NCBI GenBank assembly: GCA_019635875.1 | Contig: JAHBYP010000002.1 | Coordinates: forward strand, 186,001 to 250,000 | Source: Alphaproteobacteria bacterium | GTDB taxonomy: Bacteria > Pseudomonadota > Alphaproteobacteria > Reyranellales > Reyranellaceae | Direction of reading: 5' to 3' | DNA length: 64,000 nucleotides | Part shown: positions 25,367 through 35,073 of the stretch, one piece after another | How positions within the stretch are numbered: the first letter of the stretch is position 1 | Layout of the letters: each line of letters opens with the position of its first letter | Made by a program: the position numbers and the translations under genes | Notes under the pieces: model-generated | Seen by the model: only the letters and a program-made list of their open reading frames with translations | Told to the model about the DNA's origin: nothing | Databases searched by the model: none

Positions 25367-26770
25367 TCAGCCGCGCGGGAAGCCCGGCGGCATCATGTTG
25401 CCCATGCTGCGCATGAAGCCCTTCTCGCCGAGCTTGTTCACGCGCTTCATCATCTTGACCATCTCGGCGTGCTGCTTGAGCAGCTTGTTGATGTCCTGCA
25501 CCTGCATGCCCGCGCCGGCGGCGATGCGCTTCTTGCGCGAGGCATGGATGATGTCGGGGTTGCGCCGCTCCTTGGGCGTCATCGAGCCGATGATCGCCTC
25601 CTGGCGCTTGAGCAGCTTCTCGTCGAGATTGTTCTTGGCCATCGCCGCCTTGGCCTGGGCGGCGCCCGGCAGCATGCCGAGCAGGCCCTGCATGCCGCCC
25701 ATCTTGCGCAGCTGCTGGAGCTGCTTGCGCAGGTCGTCGAGGTCGAACTGGCCCTTGCGCACCTTGGCGGCGAGCTTCTCGGCGTCTTCCTGCTCGATCG
25801 TCTCGGCGGCGCGCTCGACCAGCGAGACGATGTCGCCCATGCCGAGGATGCGGTTGGCGATGCGGTCGGGATAGAACTGCTCGAGCGCGTCGATCTTCTC
25901 GCCGACGCCGATCAGCTTCACCGGCCGGCCGGTGACCGCGCGCATCGACAGCGCAGCACCACCGCGCGCATCGCCGTCGACGCGGGTCAGCACGATGCCG
26001 GTGACGCCGACCTTCTCGTTGAAGGCGCGAGCGGTGTTGACCGCGTCCTGGCCGGTCATCGCGTCGGCGACCAGCAGGGTTTCCTTGGGCTTGGCGAGAT
26101 CGCGCACGGCGGCGACCTCGGCCATCAGCTGCTCGTCGATCGACAGGCGGCCCGCCGTGTCGAGCATCACCACGTCGTAGCCGCCCTTGCGGCCCTCCTC
26201 GATGGCGCGCCGGGTGATCGCCAGCGGCATCTCGAACGGCACGATCGGCAACGTCGCGACGCCGGCCTGCTGGCCGAGAATCGCGAGCTGCTGCTGCGCC
26301 GCCGGCCGGCTGACGTCGAGCGAGGCCATCAGCACCTTCTTGCGCTCCTTGAAGGAGCCGCCGAAGGCGCCCGCGGCCATGCCCTGCGGGCCGAGATTGA
26401 GGCGATGGGCGATCTTGGCCGTGGTCGTGGTCTTGCCCGAGCCCTGCAGGCCGACCATCAGGATCACCACCGGCGGCACGGCGACCAGGTCGAGCTCGCT
26501 GGCCTGCCCGCCCAGCATCTCCACGAGGTGGTCGTTGACGATCTTCACGACCATCTGGCCCGGCGTGACCGAGCGGATGACGTCGGCGCCGATCGCCTTG
26601 GCCCGCACGCCGTCGATGAAGTCGCGCACCACCGGCAGCGCCACGTCGGCGTCGAGCAGCGCCACGCGCACCTCGCGCAGCGCCGTGTCGACGTCGGCCT
26701 CGCTCAGCGCGCCGCGACCGCGCAGGCGGTCGAAGACGTCGCCCAGCTTCTTGCTCAGACCCTCGAACAT
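25367..26770 (-). CDS. ffh: signal recognition particle protein Ffh
   Basis: Ffh (467 aa) binds 4.5S RNA and signal peptides and targets ribosomes to FtsY. The N domain (MFEGLSKKLGDVFDRLRGRG) is followed by the G domain (GLQGSGKTTTTAKIA, DTAGRLSIDEQLM, TRVDGDARGGAAL). The C-terminal Met-rich M domain follows, with GAGMQVQDINKLLKQHAEMVKMM. ATG 26770 gives the correct N domain. It is first gene of the ffh-rpsP-rimM-trmD-rplS block. Confidence 0.98.
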   Translation of the reverse strand: MFEGLSKKLGDVFDRLRGRGALSEADVDTALREVRVALLDADVALPVVRDFIDGVRAKAIGADVIRSVTPGQMVVKIVNDHLVEMLGGQASELDLVAVPPVVILMVGLQGSGKTTTTAKIAHRLNLGPQGMAAGAFGGSFKERKKVLMASLDVSRPAAQQQLAILGQQAGVATLPIVPFEMPLAITRRAIEEGRKGGYDVVMLDTAGRLSIDEQLMAEVAAVRDLAKPKETLLVADAMTGQDAVNTARAFNEKVGVTGIVLTRVDGDARGGAALSMRAVTGRPVKLIGVGEKIDALEQFYPDRIANRILGMGDIVSLVERAAETIEQEDAEKLAAKVRKGQFDLDDLRKQLQQLRKMGGMQGLLGMLPGAAQAKAAMAKNNLDEKLLKRQEAIIGSMTPKERRNPDIIHASRKKRIAAGAGMQVQDINKLLKQHAEMVKMMKRVNKLGEKGFMRSMGNMMPPGFPRG

Positions 26771-26981
26771 CGACCTTGCGGCCTCCAACCCGTCGCCCAA
26801 ACGCGGAACGCACCGATGCGCGAACACTCGCGGATCGGCGGGGCCCCCTCCGGCCTTGAGCCGGTGCGGACCGGGAAAACTGCTTCCCGATTGGACGGGC
26901 CGGGGTATACGCCGCGCACGCGTCCCGAGTCAAATCGCCGGACGCCGCCCTCGCATCGGGGCGCCCGGATGGAGTAAGCCA

Positions 26982-27713
26982 TTGACTTTCAAAGAGTATC
27001 CGCTGCCGCGACGCCTCCGATTCGTCGACCTGCTGATCTTCCTGGGATGCCTGCTCGCGCTCGCGATGGGCGCCTCCGTGCTGCTGGCCGCCCTGCTGGG
27101 GCCGGAACGGATCGCCGGGGCGATGCCGGAGGCCGGCGGCGGCGATCCGATGGCGCTGCTGGCCCTGCTGGCGGTGCTCTTCTTCACCGGCCTGCCGGCC
27201 GTCGGCCTGGCGGTCGTGCGCCATGGCCGCGCGGCGCCCGTGCTGCTGGGCCTGCACCACCCCGGCGGTCGCTGGCTGTGGCTCGCGCCGATCGCGGTCC
27301 TGGTCCTCTCCTTCGTCGTCGACGAGGGAATTCTGCGCCTGGTGCGCGAGTTCGCCGGGTCGGAGATCCTGCCCACGGTCAACGCCGTGATCGCGGAGAT
27401 CGCCACCACGCCCGGGCGTGCGCTGCTGGCGATCCTGGTGATCGGCGTGCTGGCGCCGCTGGTCGAGGAACTGGTCTTCCGCGGCCTGCTCTACGGCTAT
27501 GTCGAGGGCCGCTTCGGCGGCGAGGCGGCGCTGATCGTCAGTTCGCTGGCCTTCGCCGCGGCGCACATCGAGCCGATCCACGTCGCGCTGGTGTTGCCGA
27601 TCGGCGTGCTGCTGGGCTGGACCCGCATGCGCACCGGCTCATTGTGGCCGGCCATCGCCGCCCACGTCGCCAACAACACCGTGGCGGTGCTCGCGTCGTA
27701 CCTGCTGGGGTGA
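26982..27713 (+). CDS. CPBP family intramembrane metalloprotease
   Basis: This 243 aa multi-pass membrane protein has the CPBP/ABI signature: EE in LVEELVFRGLLYGY, then His in FAAAHIEP and HVANN. About six to seven hydrophobic segments are present. Family members process prenylated or peptide substrates inside the membrane; this one's substrate is unknown. The only sensible start is TTG 26982, with GGAG 7 bases before it; there is no in-frame ATG near the N-terminus of the hydrophobic core. Confidence 0.87.
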   Translation: MTFKEYPLPRRLRFVDLLIFLGCLLALAMGASVLLAALLGPERIAGAMPEAGGGDPMALLALLAVLFFTGLPAVGLAVVRHGRAAPVLLGLHHPGGRWLWLAPIAVLVLSFVVDEGILRLVREFAGSEILPTVNAVIAEIATTPGRALLAILVIGVLAPLVEELVFRGLLYGYVEGRFGGEAALIVSSLAFAAAHIEPIHVALVLPIGVLLGWTRMRTGSLWPAIAAHVANNTVAVLASYLLG

Positions 27714-27721
27714 AATGCGAT

Positions 27722-27787
27722 TGTCATGCCGAGCGCAGCGAGGAATCCAGCGAACGGCCTGAATTCCTCGCTGCGCTCGGAATGACA
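27722..27787. repeat. Family A palindromic element, copy 4
   Basis: A copy with compensating changes: ATGCCGAG on one side and CTCGGAATGA on the other, AGGAATCC paired with GAATTCCT. It lies between converging genes. Confidence 0.9.
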
Positions 27788-27795
27788 GAGGGTGA

Positions 27796-28401
27796 TCAGC
27801 CCCGGGCCAGCTTGCGCTCGACGAACTCGACGCGGTCCTGGCCCCAGAAGATCTCGCCGTCGATGACGTAGCTCGGCGCGCCGAACACGCCGCGCTCGAT
27901 CGCCATCTTCGTATCGGCCTCGCGCCGCGCCGCGACCTTCGGATCGGCCGCCATCGTCGTCACCTTCGCCGGATCGAGGCCGACCGAGGCGATGATGGCG
28001 TTCAGCGTGGCGGCATCGCCGGGGTTCTTCTCCTCCTCCCACAGCGCCTTGAGCACCGCGTGCGCCAGCCTGATCGCTGGCGGGTTGCCCATGCTCTCGC
28101 GCACGGCGATCACCGCATGCGCCGCCGGTACCTCGTTGCTGGGAAAGAATTTTGGCTCCAGCGTGATCGGGATGCCGAGATGCTCGCGCCAGCGCTTGAG
28201 CTCCATCATGCGATAGGCCTGGCGCTGCGGCGCGCGCTTGGGCAGCGGCAGGCCGCCGGAGACCGCGAAGACGTCGCCGAACGACACCGGCCAGATCGTC
28301 ACGTCGGCGCCGTGCCTGGCCGACATCGCTTCGAAGCGCGCCGAGCCGAGATAGGTCCACGGCGAGTTCAGCGAGACGTAGTAGTCGACGTGCTTGGCCA
28401 T
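27796..28401 (-). CDS. 2-hydroxychromene-2-carboxylate isomerase-like (DsbA-fold) protein
   Basis: This 201 aa protein is a kappa-GST-like/DsbA-fold isomerase. It has the opening VDYYVSLNSPWTYLGSARF, where the Ser corresponds to the glutathione-activating Ser. The late motif GVFGAPSYVIDGEIFWGQDR is diagnostic of HCCA isomerases. These act in naphthalene-type catabolism, but such a pathway is not seen here, so the substrate is unknown. ATG 28401 is preferred over one 11 codons upstream. Confidence 0.9.
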   Translation of the reverse strand: MAKHVDYYVSLNSPWTYLGSARFEAMSARHGADVTIWPVSFGDVFAVSGGLPLPKRAPQRQAYRMMELKRWREHLGIPITLEPKFFPSNEVPAAHAVIAVRESMGNPPAIRLAHAVLKALWEEEKNPGDAATLNAIIASVGLDPAKVTTMAADPKVAARREADTKMAIERGVFGAPSYVIDGEIFWGQDRVEFVERKLARG

Positions 28402-28472
28402 GCTGCGATCCCCGTTGAAGCGGGGCGCATCCAATCATCGCCGCCCTCGACCCGCAACGGGCACGTATCACG

Positions 28473-28540
28473 TGTCATCCCGAGCGCAGCGAGGGATCCA
28501 GGCAGCGTCCCTGAATCCCTCGCTGCGCTCGGGATGACAG
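28473..28540. repeat. Family A palindromic element, copy 5
   Basis: Near-perfect inverted repeat in the short gap between the divergent HCCA-isomerase-like and glycosyltransferase-like genes, so at this place it lies in a promoter region rather than at transcript ends. Confidence 0.9.
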
Positions 28541-28598
28541 CGGTGATCCAACGGCTTGGTCTCCCCGCGAGCGGCCGCGCTATGGCATACCGTCAGCC

Positions 28599-29510
28599 AT
28601 GAGCGAGAAGGTCCTGATCCTCAGCGCATCCGACGCCGGCTATTTCGAGCTGCTCAGCGGCATGCTGCGCTCGCTGCGCGACAAGCCCGAGGGACGCGAC
28701 GTGCCGATCGCGATCTTCGATGTCGGCCTCACCGACGAGCAGGCGCGGTGGTGCCGCGATGAGATCGGCGCCACGCTGCTGCGCGCCGAATGGGACTTCG
28801 ACTTCCCCGGCCGCGAGCGCGTCGGCGAGGCCTTCAAGTCGCTGACCGCGCGGCCCTTCCTGCCGCGCTACGCGCCGGGCCACGATATCTACCTGTGGCT
28901 CGACGCCGATGTCTGGGTGCAGGAATGGAGCGCGATCGAGCTGTTCCTCGAGGGCGCGCGGCGCGCCGACATCGCCGTGGCGCCGGAGATCCACCGTGCC
29001 TTCCGCAACTACTATCACGCCTGGGCCGAGTTCAGCGGCATCAACGGCGCGGCCTATGCCGAGGCCTTCGGCCAGGAGAAGGCCGACAAACTGATCCGCT
29101 ACCCGCTGATCAACGCCGGTGTCTTCGCCATGCGCGCGGATTCGCCGGGCTGGCGCATCTGGGCGGACACGTTGCGCGAGGGCCTCCAGCGCTCGACCAA
29201 CATGGTCGACCAGATCGCGCTCAACGTGGCGGTCTACGAGCGCGGCCTGAGGCACGAGCCGCTGCCCAGCCTGTGCAACTGGGCGGTCCACCACGCCCTG
29301 CCGGCGTGGGATGAATCGCGCGGCCTGTTCGTCGAGCCGCACCTGCCGCACCTGCCGCTCGGCATCCTGCATCTGACGATCTACACCAAGACCACGCCCA
29401 GCTTCGAGATCGCCCAGCTGGGTGGCGGCACGCGCTGGATGACGGTGCGCTATGTGCCGCCGGGTGAAGACCGCATCCGCCCGCCGACCCCGGGCGGATT
29501 CAATCCGTAG
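28599..29510 (+). CDS. glycosyltransferase-like (GT-A fold) protein
   Basis: This 303 aa protein looks like a nucleotide-sugar transferase. The N-terminus KVLILSASDAGYFELLSGMLRSL resembles the first Rossmann-like strand of GT-A enzymes. A D-x-D type motif is seen in YLWLDADVWVQEW. NAGVFAMRADSPGWRIWAD and MVDQIALNVAV fit the GT8/GT-A late core. The donor and acceptor are unknown. The gene stands alone. Confidence 0.7.
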   Translation: MSEKVLILSASDAGYFELLSGMLRSLRDKPEGRDVPIAIFDVGLTDEQARWCRDEIGATLLRAEWDFDFPGRERVGEAFKSLTARPFLPRYAPGHDIYLWLDADVWVQEWSAIELFLEGARRADIAVAPEIHRAFRNYYHAWAEFSGINGAAYAEAFGQEKADKLIRYPLINAGVFAMRADSPGWRIWADTLREGLQRSTNMVDQIALNVAVYERGLRHEPLPSLCNWAVHHALPAWDESRGLFVEPHLPHLPLGILHLTIYTKTTPSFEIAQLGGGTRWMTVRYVPPGEDRIRPPTPGGFNP

Positions 29511-29622
29511 CGCCATTGGCCCGCCTACGCAGGTCGGCTATAAGCCAAGTCTGTGCGAAAGCCCCGCCGTAGCTCTTGATCCGAGACGTGCTGGGGTACC
29601 CCTCGGCGCGGCGAGGAAGCCT

Positions 29623-30603
29623 ATGAGGCGGCGCGAGCTCATATCGCTTCTCGGCGGTGTAGTCAGCGCACGGCCGTTCGCGGTAAGTGCGCAGCGGCCG
29701 GCGATGCCGGTGGTCGGCCTGTTGCGAAGCACGCCGGCAGAGCCCTTCAATGATCTCTTGGTCGCGTTGCGCCTCGGTCTGAACGACACTGGTTTCGTCG
29801 AAGGACAAGATGTTGCCATCGAGCAGCGCTGGGCCGACAACCAACTCGACCGCCTGCCGCACCTTGCCCTCGATCTAGTTCGCCATCGGGCAGCGGTGAT
29901 CGTTGGCAATCTGCAGGCGGTCCGGGCGGCCAAGGCCGCAGCCCCGAACACGCCGATTGTGTTTGTTGTTGGCGAGGATCCCGTCGCGGCCGGACTGGTG
30001 GAGAGTCTTGGCCGGCCAGGTGGCAACCTCACCGGCGTGACATTCTTCGGCGGCAGCGAGCTCAATGCCAAGCGGATGGAGTTGCTGCGCGAACTCGTGC
30101 CCAAGGCCACGACGGTTGCTGTGTTTGGCGATTCCAGCTTTTCCGCGTTCGACGCTGGGCTGCCGGGCATCGAGGCTGCGGCGCGCGCAATGGGAATGCG
30201 GATCGTCGTCATCAGACTGGCGCGATCGACGGAATTGGAAGCCGCGTTCGCGAAGGTCGCGCAGGCTAAGGCGGACGCACTCCTGGTGAGCGGCAGCCCC
30301 CTTTTCACCAGCGAGCGCACCACAATCGTTGCACTCGCGGCTCGTCACGCCATTCCGGCGGTCTACGATCTGCGGAGCATGGTCACCGCAGGCGGACTGA
30401 TCAGTTACTCGTCGAGTTTCACGGACGCATATCGCCAAGCAGGTGCCTATGCCGGCCGGATTCTCAAAGGTGCCAAGCCATCAGAGCTTCCCGTACAGCA
30501 GCCGACCACATTCGAGCTGGCGATCAACCTCAAGACGGCGAAGACCCTTGGTCTGACCGTGCCAGTGTCACTGCAAATCGCCGCCACCGAGGTGATCGAA
30601 TAG
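29623..30603 (+). CDS. ABC transporter substrate-binding protein (ABC_sub_bind family)
   Basis: This 326 aa exported binding protein has a twin-arginine-like signal (RRRELISLLGG) and the type of fold seen in TrpX-like proteins: MPVVGLLRSTPAEPFNDLLVALRLGLNDTGFVEGQDV, later AAPNTPIVFVVGEDPVAAGLVESL and PGGNLTGVTF. No permease or ATPase is nearby, so it is an orphan. GAGGAAG precedes ATG 29623. Codon usage is visibly less GC-biased than in neighbours, hinting at a later arrival. Confidence 0.88.
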   Translation: MRRRELISLLGGVVSARPFAVSAQRPAMPVVGLLRSTPAEPFNDLLVALRLGLNDTGFVEGQDVAIEQRWADNQLDRLPHLALDLVRHRAAVIVGNLQAVRAAKAAAPNTPIVFVVGEDPVAAGLVESLGRPGGNLTGVTFFGGSELNAKRMELLRELVPKATTVAVFGDSSFSAFDAGLPGIEAAARAMGMRIVVIRLARSTELEAAFAKVAQAKADALLVSGSPLFTSERTTIVALAARHAIPAVYDLRSMVTAGGLISYSSSFTDAYRQAGAYAGRILKGAKPSELPVQQPTTFELAINLKTAKTLGLTVPVSLQIAATEVIE

Positions 30604-30753
30604 CGGCTGCCATCTCCGCCTCACGCGGACCGATCTCTTGAGATCACAGTCCGTCTGTCTGGCCGCAACTATCTGGAAACCTGATTGAGAATCGTTCGCA
30701 TTTGGTGCACCCCGCAATGGACTCGCTCCCGGCCGCACGCCATATAGCCGCGC

Positions 30754-31620
30754 ATGAACGCCGCCGCCGGATTGCCGTTCCGCAAGATGCATGGGCTGGG
30801 CAACGACTTCGTCGTGCTCGACGCGCGCGCGCGGGCGCTGGGCCTGTCACTGGAGGGCCGGCGCATCGTCGCCGACCGCAAGCTGGGCGTCGGCTGCGAC
30901 CAGCTGATCGTGCTCGAGCCGCCGGGCGAGCGCGGCGCCGACGTCTTCATGCGCATCTACAACCCCGACGGCAGCGAGGCCGGCGCCTGCGGCAATGCCA
31001 CGCGCTGCGTCGCCTCGGTGCTGATGGCCGAGCGCGGCAGCGATGAAGCGATCGTGCAGACCATCGCCGGGCTGCTGGAGGCGGAGAAGGTCGGCACCGG
31101 CGCCAACGGCCTGCCGGTGATCAGCGTCGACATGGGCCCGGCGAAGCTCGACTGGCGCGACGTGCCGGTGTCGCTGGCCTGCGACACGCTGCACCTGCCG
31201 CTTTCGATAGGTCCCTACGGCGATCCGGTCGGCTGCTCGATGGGCAATCCGCACGCGACGTTCTTCGTCGACGACCCGGCATTGCTCGACGACGTCCGGA
31301 TCCGCGAGTTCGGCCCGCGACTGGAGAGCCACACGCTGTTTCCCGAGCGCGCCAATATCGGCTTCGCGCGGATCACCGGCACCGATCGCCTGCGCCTGCG
31401 CATGTGGGAGCGCGGCGCCGGGCAGACTCTGGCCTGCGGCTCGGGCGCCTGCGCGGCGATCGTCGCGGCGGCGCGGCGCGGGCTGACGTCGCGCAAGGCG
31501 GAGGTCGTCATGGATGGCGGCACGCTGGTCATGGAGTGGCTGCGCGACGGCCACGTGCTGATGACCGGCGGCGTGGCGCAGTCCTTCACCGGCACGCTCG
31601 ACCCCGCGCTGCTGGCATGA
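30754..31620 (+). CDS. dapF: diaminopimelate epimerase
   Basis: This enzyme converts LL- to meso-diaminopimelate for lysine and peptidoglycan. At 288 aa it has both active-site Cys, in [10 protein letters not shown] and [10 protein letters not shown], and the start [17 protein letters not shown]. It overlaps mtaB by 4 bases (ATGA) and begins a tight run dapF-mtaB-ftsY-yciB. Confidence 0.97.
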   Translation: MNAAAGLPFRKMHGLGNDFVVLDARARALGLSLEGRRIVADRKLGVGCDQLIVLEPPGERGADVFMRIYNPDGSEAGACGNATRCVASVLMAERGSDEAIVQTIAGLLEAEKVGTGANGLPVISVDMGPAKLDWRDVPVSLACDTLHLPLSIGPYGDPVGCSMGNPHATFFVDDPALLDDVRIREFGPRLESHTLFPERANIGFARITGTDRLRLRMWERGAGQTLACGSGACAAIVAAARRGLTSRKAEVVMDGGTLVMEWLRDGHVLMTGGVAQSFTGTLDPALLA

Positions 31621-32870
31621 GCCGCGCCGTCGAGGTCGTGACCTTCGGCTGCCGGCTCAACGCCGTGGAGTCGGAGGTGATCCGCGCCAGGGCCGCCGGC
31701 GCGCCCGACACGATCGTGGTCAACACCTGCGCCGTCACGGCGGAAGCCGAGCGCCAGGCGCGCCAAAGCGTGCGCCGCCTGCGGCGCGAGCGGCCGCAGG
31801 CGCGCATCATCGTCACCGGCTGCGCCGCGCAGATCGATCCGCGATCCTGGGCGGCGATGCCCGAGGTCGATCGCGTGCTGGGCAATGTCGAGAAGCTCAG
31901 CGCCGGCTCGTATGCCGAGGACGGCGCGCGCACCCAGGTCGACGACATCGCTGCCGCACGCCAGACCGCCGGCCACCTGCTGACCGATCTGGCCGGACAC
32001 AGCCGCGCCTTCCTGCAGGTGCAGAACGGCTGCGACCACCGCTGCACCTTCTGCGCCATCCCCTTCGGCCGCGGCCCCAGCCGCTCGGTGCCGGCCGGCG
32101 ACGTCGTGGCGCAGGCCCGCGCGCTGGTCGAGGCCGGCTACAACGAGGTGGTGCTGACCGGCGTCGACCTCACCGCCTGGGGCCACGACCTGCCGGGCGC
32201 GCCGCGGCTGGGCGCGCTGGCGCGGCGGCTCCTGAAGCTGGTGCCGGCGCTGCCGCGCCTGCGCCTGTCCTCGCTCGATCCGGTCGAGATCGATGACGAG
32301 CTGCTGGCGCTGCTGGGCGAGGAGCCGCGGCTGATGCCGCACCTGCACCTCAGCGTGCAGGCGGGCGACGATCTCGTGCTCAAGCGCATGAAGCGCCGGC
32401 ATTTGCGCGACGACGTGCTGCGCCTGGTCGAGCGGGCGCGGGCACGGCGCGCCGATGTCGTGTTCGGCGCCGACCTGATCGCCGGCTTTCCGACCGAGAG
32501 CGAGGCGATGTTCGAGCGCACGCTGCGGCTGATCGACGAGGCCGGCCTGACCTGGCTGCACGTCTTTCCCTATTCCGAGCGTCCCGGCACGCCGGCGTCG
32601 CGCATGCCCCCGGTGCCGGGCGATGTCCGGCGCGCGCGCGCGGCGCGCTTGCGCGCGGCGGGCGCGCGGCGGGCCGACGCCTTCCTGCGCGCGCAGCTCG
32701 GCCGCACGGTCGAGGCGCTGATCGAGCTTGACGGCACCGGCCGCACGGCGCATTTCGCGCCGGTCCGTCCTTCGGTGCGGCTGCCCGCGCGCAGGGTCGT
32801 GCCGTTGCGCGTCGACGGCGTCGCCGGGGGCCATCTCACCGCGGTTTCAGTGGAGCGCGTCGCGGCATGA
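31617..32870 (+). CDS. mtaB: tRNA t6A37 methylthiotransferase (MtaB/YqeV type)
   Basis: This 417 aa radical SAM enzyme adds a methylthio group to t6A37. The N-terminal UPF0004 domain has three Cys ([25 protein letters not shown]) that bind one cluster. The radical SAM cluster motif is C-DHR-C-TF-C. The C-terminal TRAM-like part is short. ATG 31617 overlaps dapF, and its TGA overlaps ftsY. Confidence 0.94.
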   Translation: MSRAVEVVTFGCRLNAVESEVIRARAAGAPDTIVVNTCAVTAEAERQARQSVRRLRRERPQARIIVTGCAAQIDPRSWAAMPEVDRVLGNVEKLSAGSYAEDGARTQVDDIAAARQTAGHLLTDLAGHSRAFLQVQNGCDHRCTFCAIPFGRGPSRSVPAGDVVAQARALVEAGYNEVVLTGVDLTAWGHDLPGAPRLGALARRLLKLVPALPRLRLSSLDPVEIDDELLALLGEEPRLMPHLHLSVQAGDDLVLKRMKRRHLRDDVLRLVERARARRADVVFGADLIAGFPTESEAMFERTLRLIDEAGLTWLHVFPYSERPGTPASRMPPVPGDVRRARAARLRAAGARRADAFLRAQLGRTVEALIELDGTGRTAHFAPVRPSVRLPARRVVPLRVDGVAGGHLTAVSVERVAA

Positions 32871-33802
32871 GCGAGCCCAAGAAGTCCTGGTTCGGCCGGC
32901 TGAAGGAAGGCCTGACCAAATCGACGCAGCGCATCACCCAGGGCATCACCGGGCTCTTCACCCGGAAGAAGCTCGACCAGAAGACGCTCGACGAGCTCGA
33001 GGACGTGCTGATCCAGGCCGATCTCGGCGTCGCGGTGGCCGGCCAGCTGGTCGCCAACCTCAAGCGCACGCGCTTCGACAAGGAGGTCACCGACGAGGAG
33101 GTGCGCGGCGCCTTCGCCGACGATGTCGCCACCATCCTGACGCCGGTCGCCAAGCCGCTGACGATCGACAGCGCGAGGAAGCCGCATGTCGTGCTGGTGG
33201 TCGGCGTCAACGGCAGCGGCAAGACGACGACCATCGGCAAGATGGCGCGCCAGTTCACCGACGAAGGCCGCAAGGTGATGATCGCCGCCGGCGACACCTT
33301 CCGCGCCGCCGCCGTCGAGCAGCTCAAGATCTGGGGCGAGCGTTCGAAGGTGCCGGTGATCGCCCGCGAGACCGGCGCCGACGCCGCCGGGCTGGCCTTC
33401 GAGGCGCTCAAGGCCGCGCAGGACGCGCAGGCCGACGTGCTGCTGATCGACACCGCCGGCCGCCTGCAGAACAAGGCCGGGCTGATGCAGGAGCTGGCCA
33501 AGATCGTGCGCGTGATCCGCAAGCTCGACGAGGGCGCGCCGCATTCCTGCCTGCTGGTGCTCGACGCCACGGTGGGCCAGAACGCCCATAGCCAGGTCGA
33601 GGTGTTCCGCGAGATGGTGCAGGTCGACGGCCTGGTGCTGACCAAGCTCGACGGCACCGCCAAGGGCGGCGTGCTGGTGGCGCTGGCCGAGAAGTTCAAG
33701 GTGCCGGTGGTGGCGATCGGCGTCGGCGAAGGCATCGACGATCTGCGGCCCTTCGATGCCCGGCAGTTCGCGCGCGGCCTGATGGGCCTGGAGGCGGCAT
33801 GA
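32867..33802 (+). CDS. ftsY: signal recognition particle receptor FtsY
   Basis: FtsY (311 aa) docks the SRP-ribosome complex at the membrane. The NG domains are complete (GVNGSGKTTTIGKMA, DTFRAAAVEQL, DTAGRLQNKAGLM, TKLDGTAKGG). The acidic A domain found in enterobacteria is reduced to a short basic amphipathic N-terminus. It overlaps mtaB upstream and yciB downstream by 4 bases each. Confidence 0.97.
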   Translation: MSEPKKSWFGRLKEGLTKSTQRITQGITGLFTRKKLDQKTLDELEDVLIQADLGVAVAGQLVANLKRTRFDKEVTDEEVRGAFADDVATILTPVAKPLTIDSARKPHVVLVVGVNGSGKTTTIGKMARQFTDEGRKVMIAAGDTFRAAAVEQLKIWGERSKVPVIARETGADAAGLAFEALKAAQDAQADVLLIDTAGRLQNKAGLMQELAKIVRVIRKLDEGAPHSCLLVLDATVGQNAHSQVEVFREMVQVDGLVLTKLDGTAKGGVLVALAEKFKVPVVAIGVGEGIDDLRPFDARQFARGLMGLEAA

Positions 33803-34440
33803 GCGGACGCAGCGAGAAGGCCGAGGTGCCGGCCTGGCGCAAGCTGGTGCCGCCGCTGCTCGAGCTCGGGCCGCTGCTCGCCTTCTTCGTCACCAACGGC
33901 AATTGCCAGCGCCTGCTCGATTACTGCGCCGGCGAGACGCAACGGCTGTTCGCCGGCACCGCGGTGTTCATGGTCACCACGGTGATCGTGCTGCCGATCT
34001 ACCGCGTGCTCGAGCGGCGCTGGCCGATCATGCCGCTGGTCGGCGGCTTCTTCATCCTGGTGTTCGGCGGGCTCACCCTGTGGCTGCAGGACGAGACCTT
34101 CATCAAGATGAAGCCGACCATCGTCAATTGCCTGTTCGCCACCATCCTCGCCGCCGGCCTGCTGTTCGGCCGGCCGCTGCTGAAGATCATGTTCGCCGCC
34201 GCCTTCCGGCTCACCGATCTCGGCTGGACGATCCTGACCAGGCGCTGGGCGGTGTTCTTCCTGGTGCTGGCCGCCGTCAACGAGGTGATGTGGCGCTTCT
34301 TCAGCACCGAGACGTGGATCGCCTCGAAGATGGCGCTCAGCATGCCGCTGACCATCGTCTTCGCGCTGGCGCAGACGCCCCTGCTGAAGCGTCACTGGGA
34401 CGGCGACGACAACCCCTTCGCGCCCGAGCGCAAGGATTGA
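33799..34440 (+). CDS. yciB: inner membrane septation protein A homologue (YciB/IspZ)
   Basis: This 213 aa membrane protein has about six hydrophobic segments and the family motifs LELGPLLAFFVTN, GGLTLWLQDETFIKMKPTIVN and NEVMWRFFSTETWIASKM. In Shigella it is needed for septation; in E. coli it affects envelope integrity. It follows ftsY with a 4-base overlap. Confidence 0.93.
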   Translation: MSGRSEKAEVPAWRKLVPPLLELGPLLAFFVTNGNCQRLLDYCAGETQRLFAGTAVFMVTTVIVLPIYRVLERRWPIMPLVGGFFILVFGGLTLWLQDETFIKMKPTIVNCLFATILAAGLLFGRPLLKIMFAAAFRLTDLGWTILTRRWAVFFLVLAAVNEVMWRFFSTETWIASKMALSMPLTIVFALAQTPLLKRHWDGDDNPFAPERKD

Positions 34441-34450
34441 GGTCCTGCTG

Positions 34451-35020
34451 TCACCGCAAGCCCGGATAATCCGCCGGCGAGACGAAGGGCGTGAAGGCCG
34501 CCAGGTGGCGCGTCTCGCGCCAGTGGTTCAGCGCCCAGGTGACGCTGGGGAAGGCCAGCTCCTTCCACGGGATCTCGTCCCAGGCGAAGAGCGCGACCTC
34601 CAGGCTCTCGATGCCCGGCGCGACATCGGGCGAGACCAGCCTGGCACGATACATCATCTGCACCTGGCCGATGCGCGGGATGCTGTAGACGCCGATCAGC
34701 GCGTCGATCTCGATCTTCGCGCAGGCCTCCTCCCACGCCTCGCGCTGGGCGCCCTCCTCGGTGGTCTCCTTCAGCTCCATGAAGCCGGCCGGCAGGGTCC
34801 AGTAGCCCTTGCGCGGATGGATCGCGCGGCGCGCCATCAGGATGCGGTCCTCCCACAGGCAGACCGCGCCGACGACGATCTTGGGATTCTCGTAGGAGAC
34901 GAAGCCGCAATCGTCGCAGACGAGGCGCTCGTGGGTGTCGCCGTCGGGCACGCGTCGCCGGAAATTGTCGGGCGGCGCCCAGGCCGGGCGCGGCGGCTTG
35001 CTGTCGGAAGTCTCGGACAT
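34451..35020 (-). CDS. NUDIX hydrolase
   Basis: This 189 aa pyrophosphohydrolase has the Nudix box [21 protein letters not shown]. It is preceded by a small zinc-ribbon-like segment ([21 protein letters not shown]) with a CxxC as in NADH pyrophosphatase-type relatives. Substrate is unknown. ATG 35020 gives the usual N-terminus. It is convergent with yciB with a 10-base gap. Confidence 0.9.
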   Translation of the reverse strand: MSETSDSKPPRPAWAPPDNFRRRVPDGDTHERLVCDDCGFVSYENPKIVVGAVCLWEDRILMARRAIHPRKGYWTLPAGFMELKETTEEGAQREAWEEACAKIEIDALIGVYSIPRIGQVQMMYRARLVSPDVAPGIESLEVALFAWDEIPWKELAFPSVTWALNHWRETRHLAAFTPFVSPADYPGLR

Positions 35021-35073
35021 GGCCCGATCATCGGACCGGGTCGGCATGCTTGTCCAGCCGCGCCGGACCTGCA

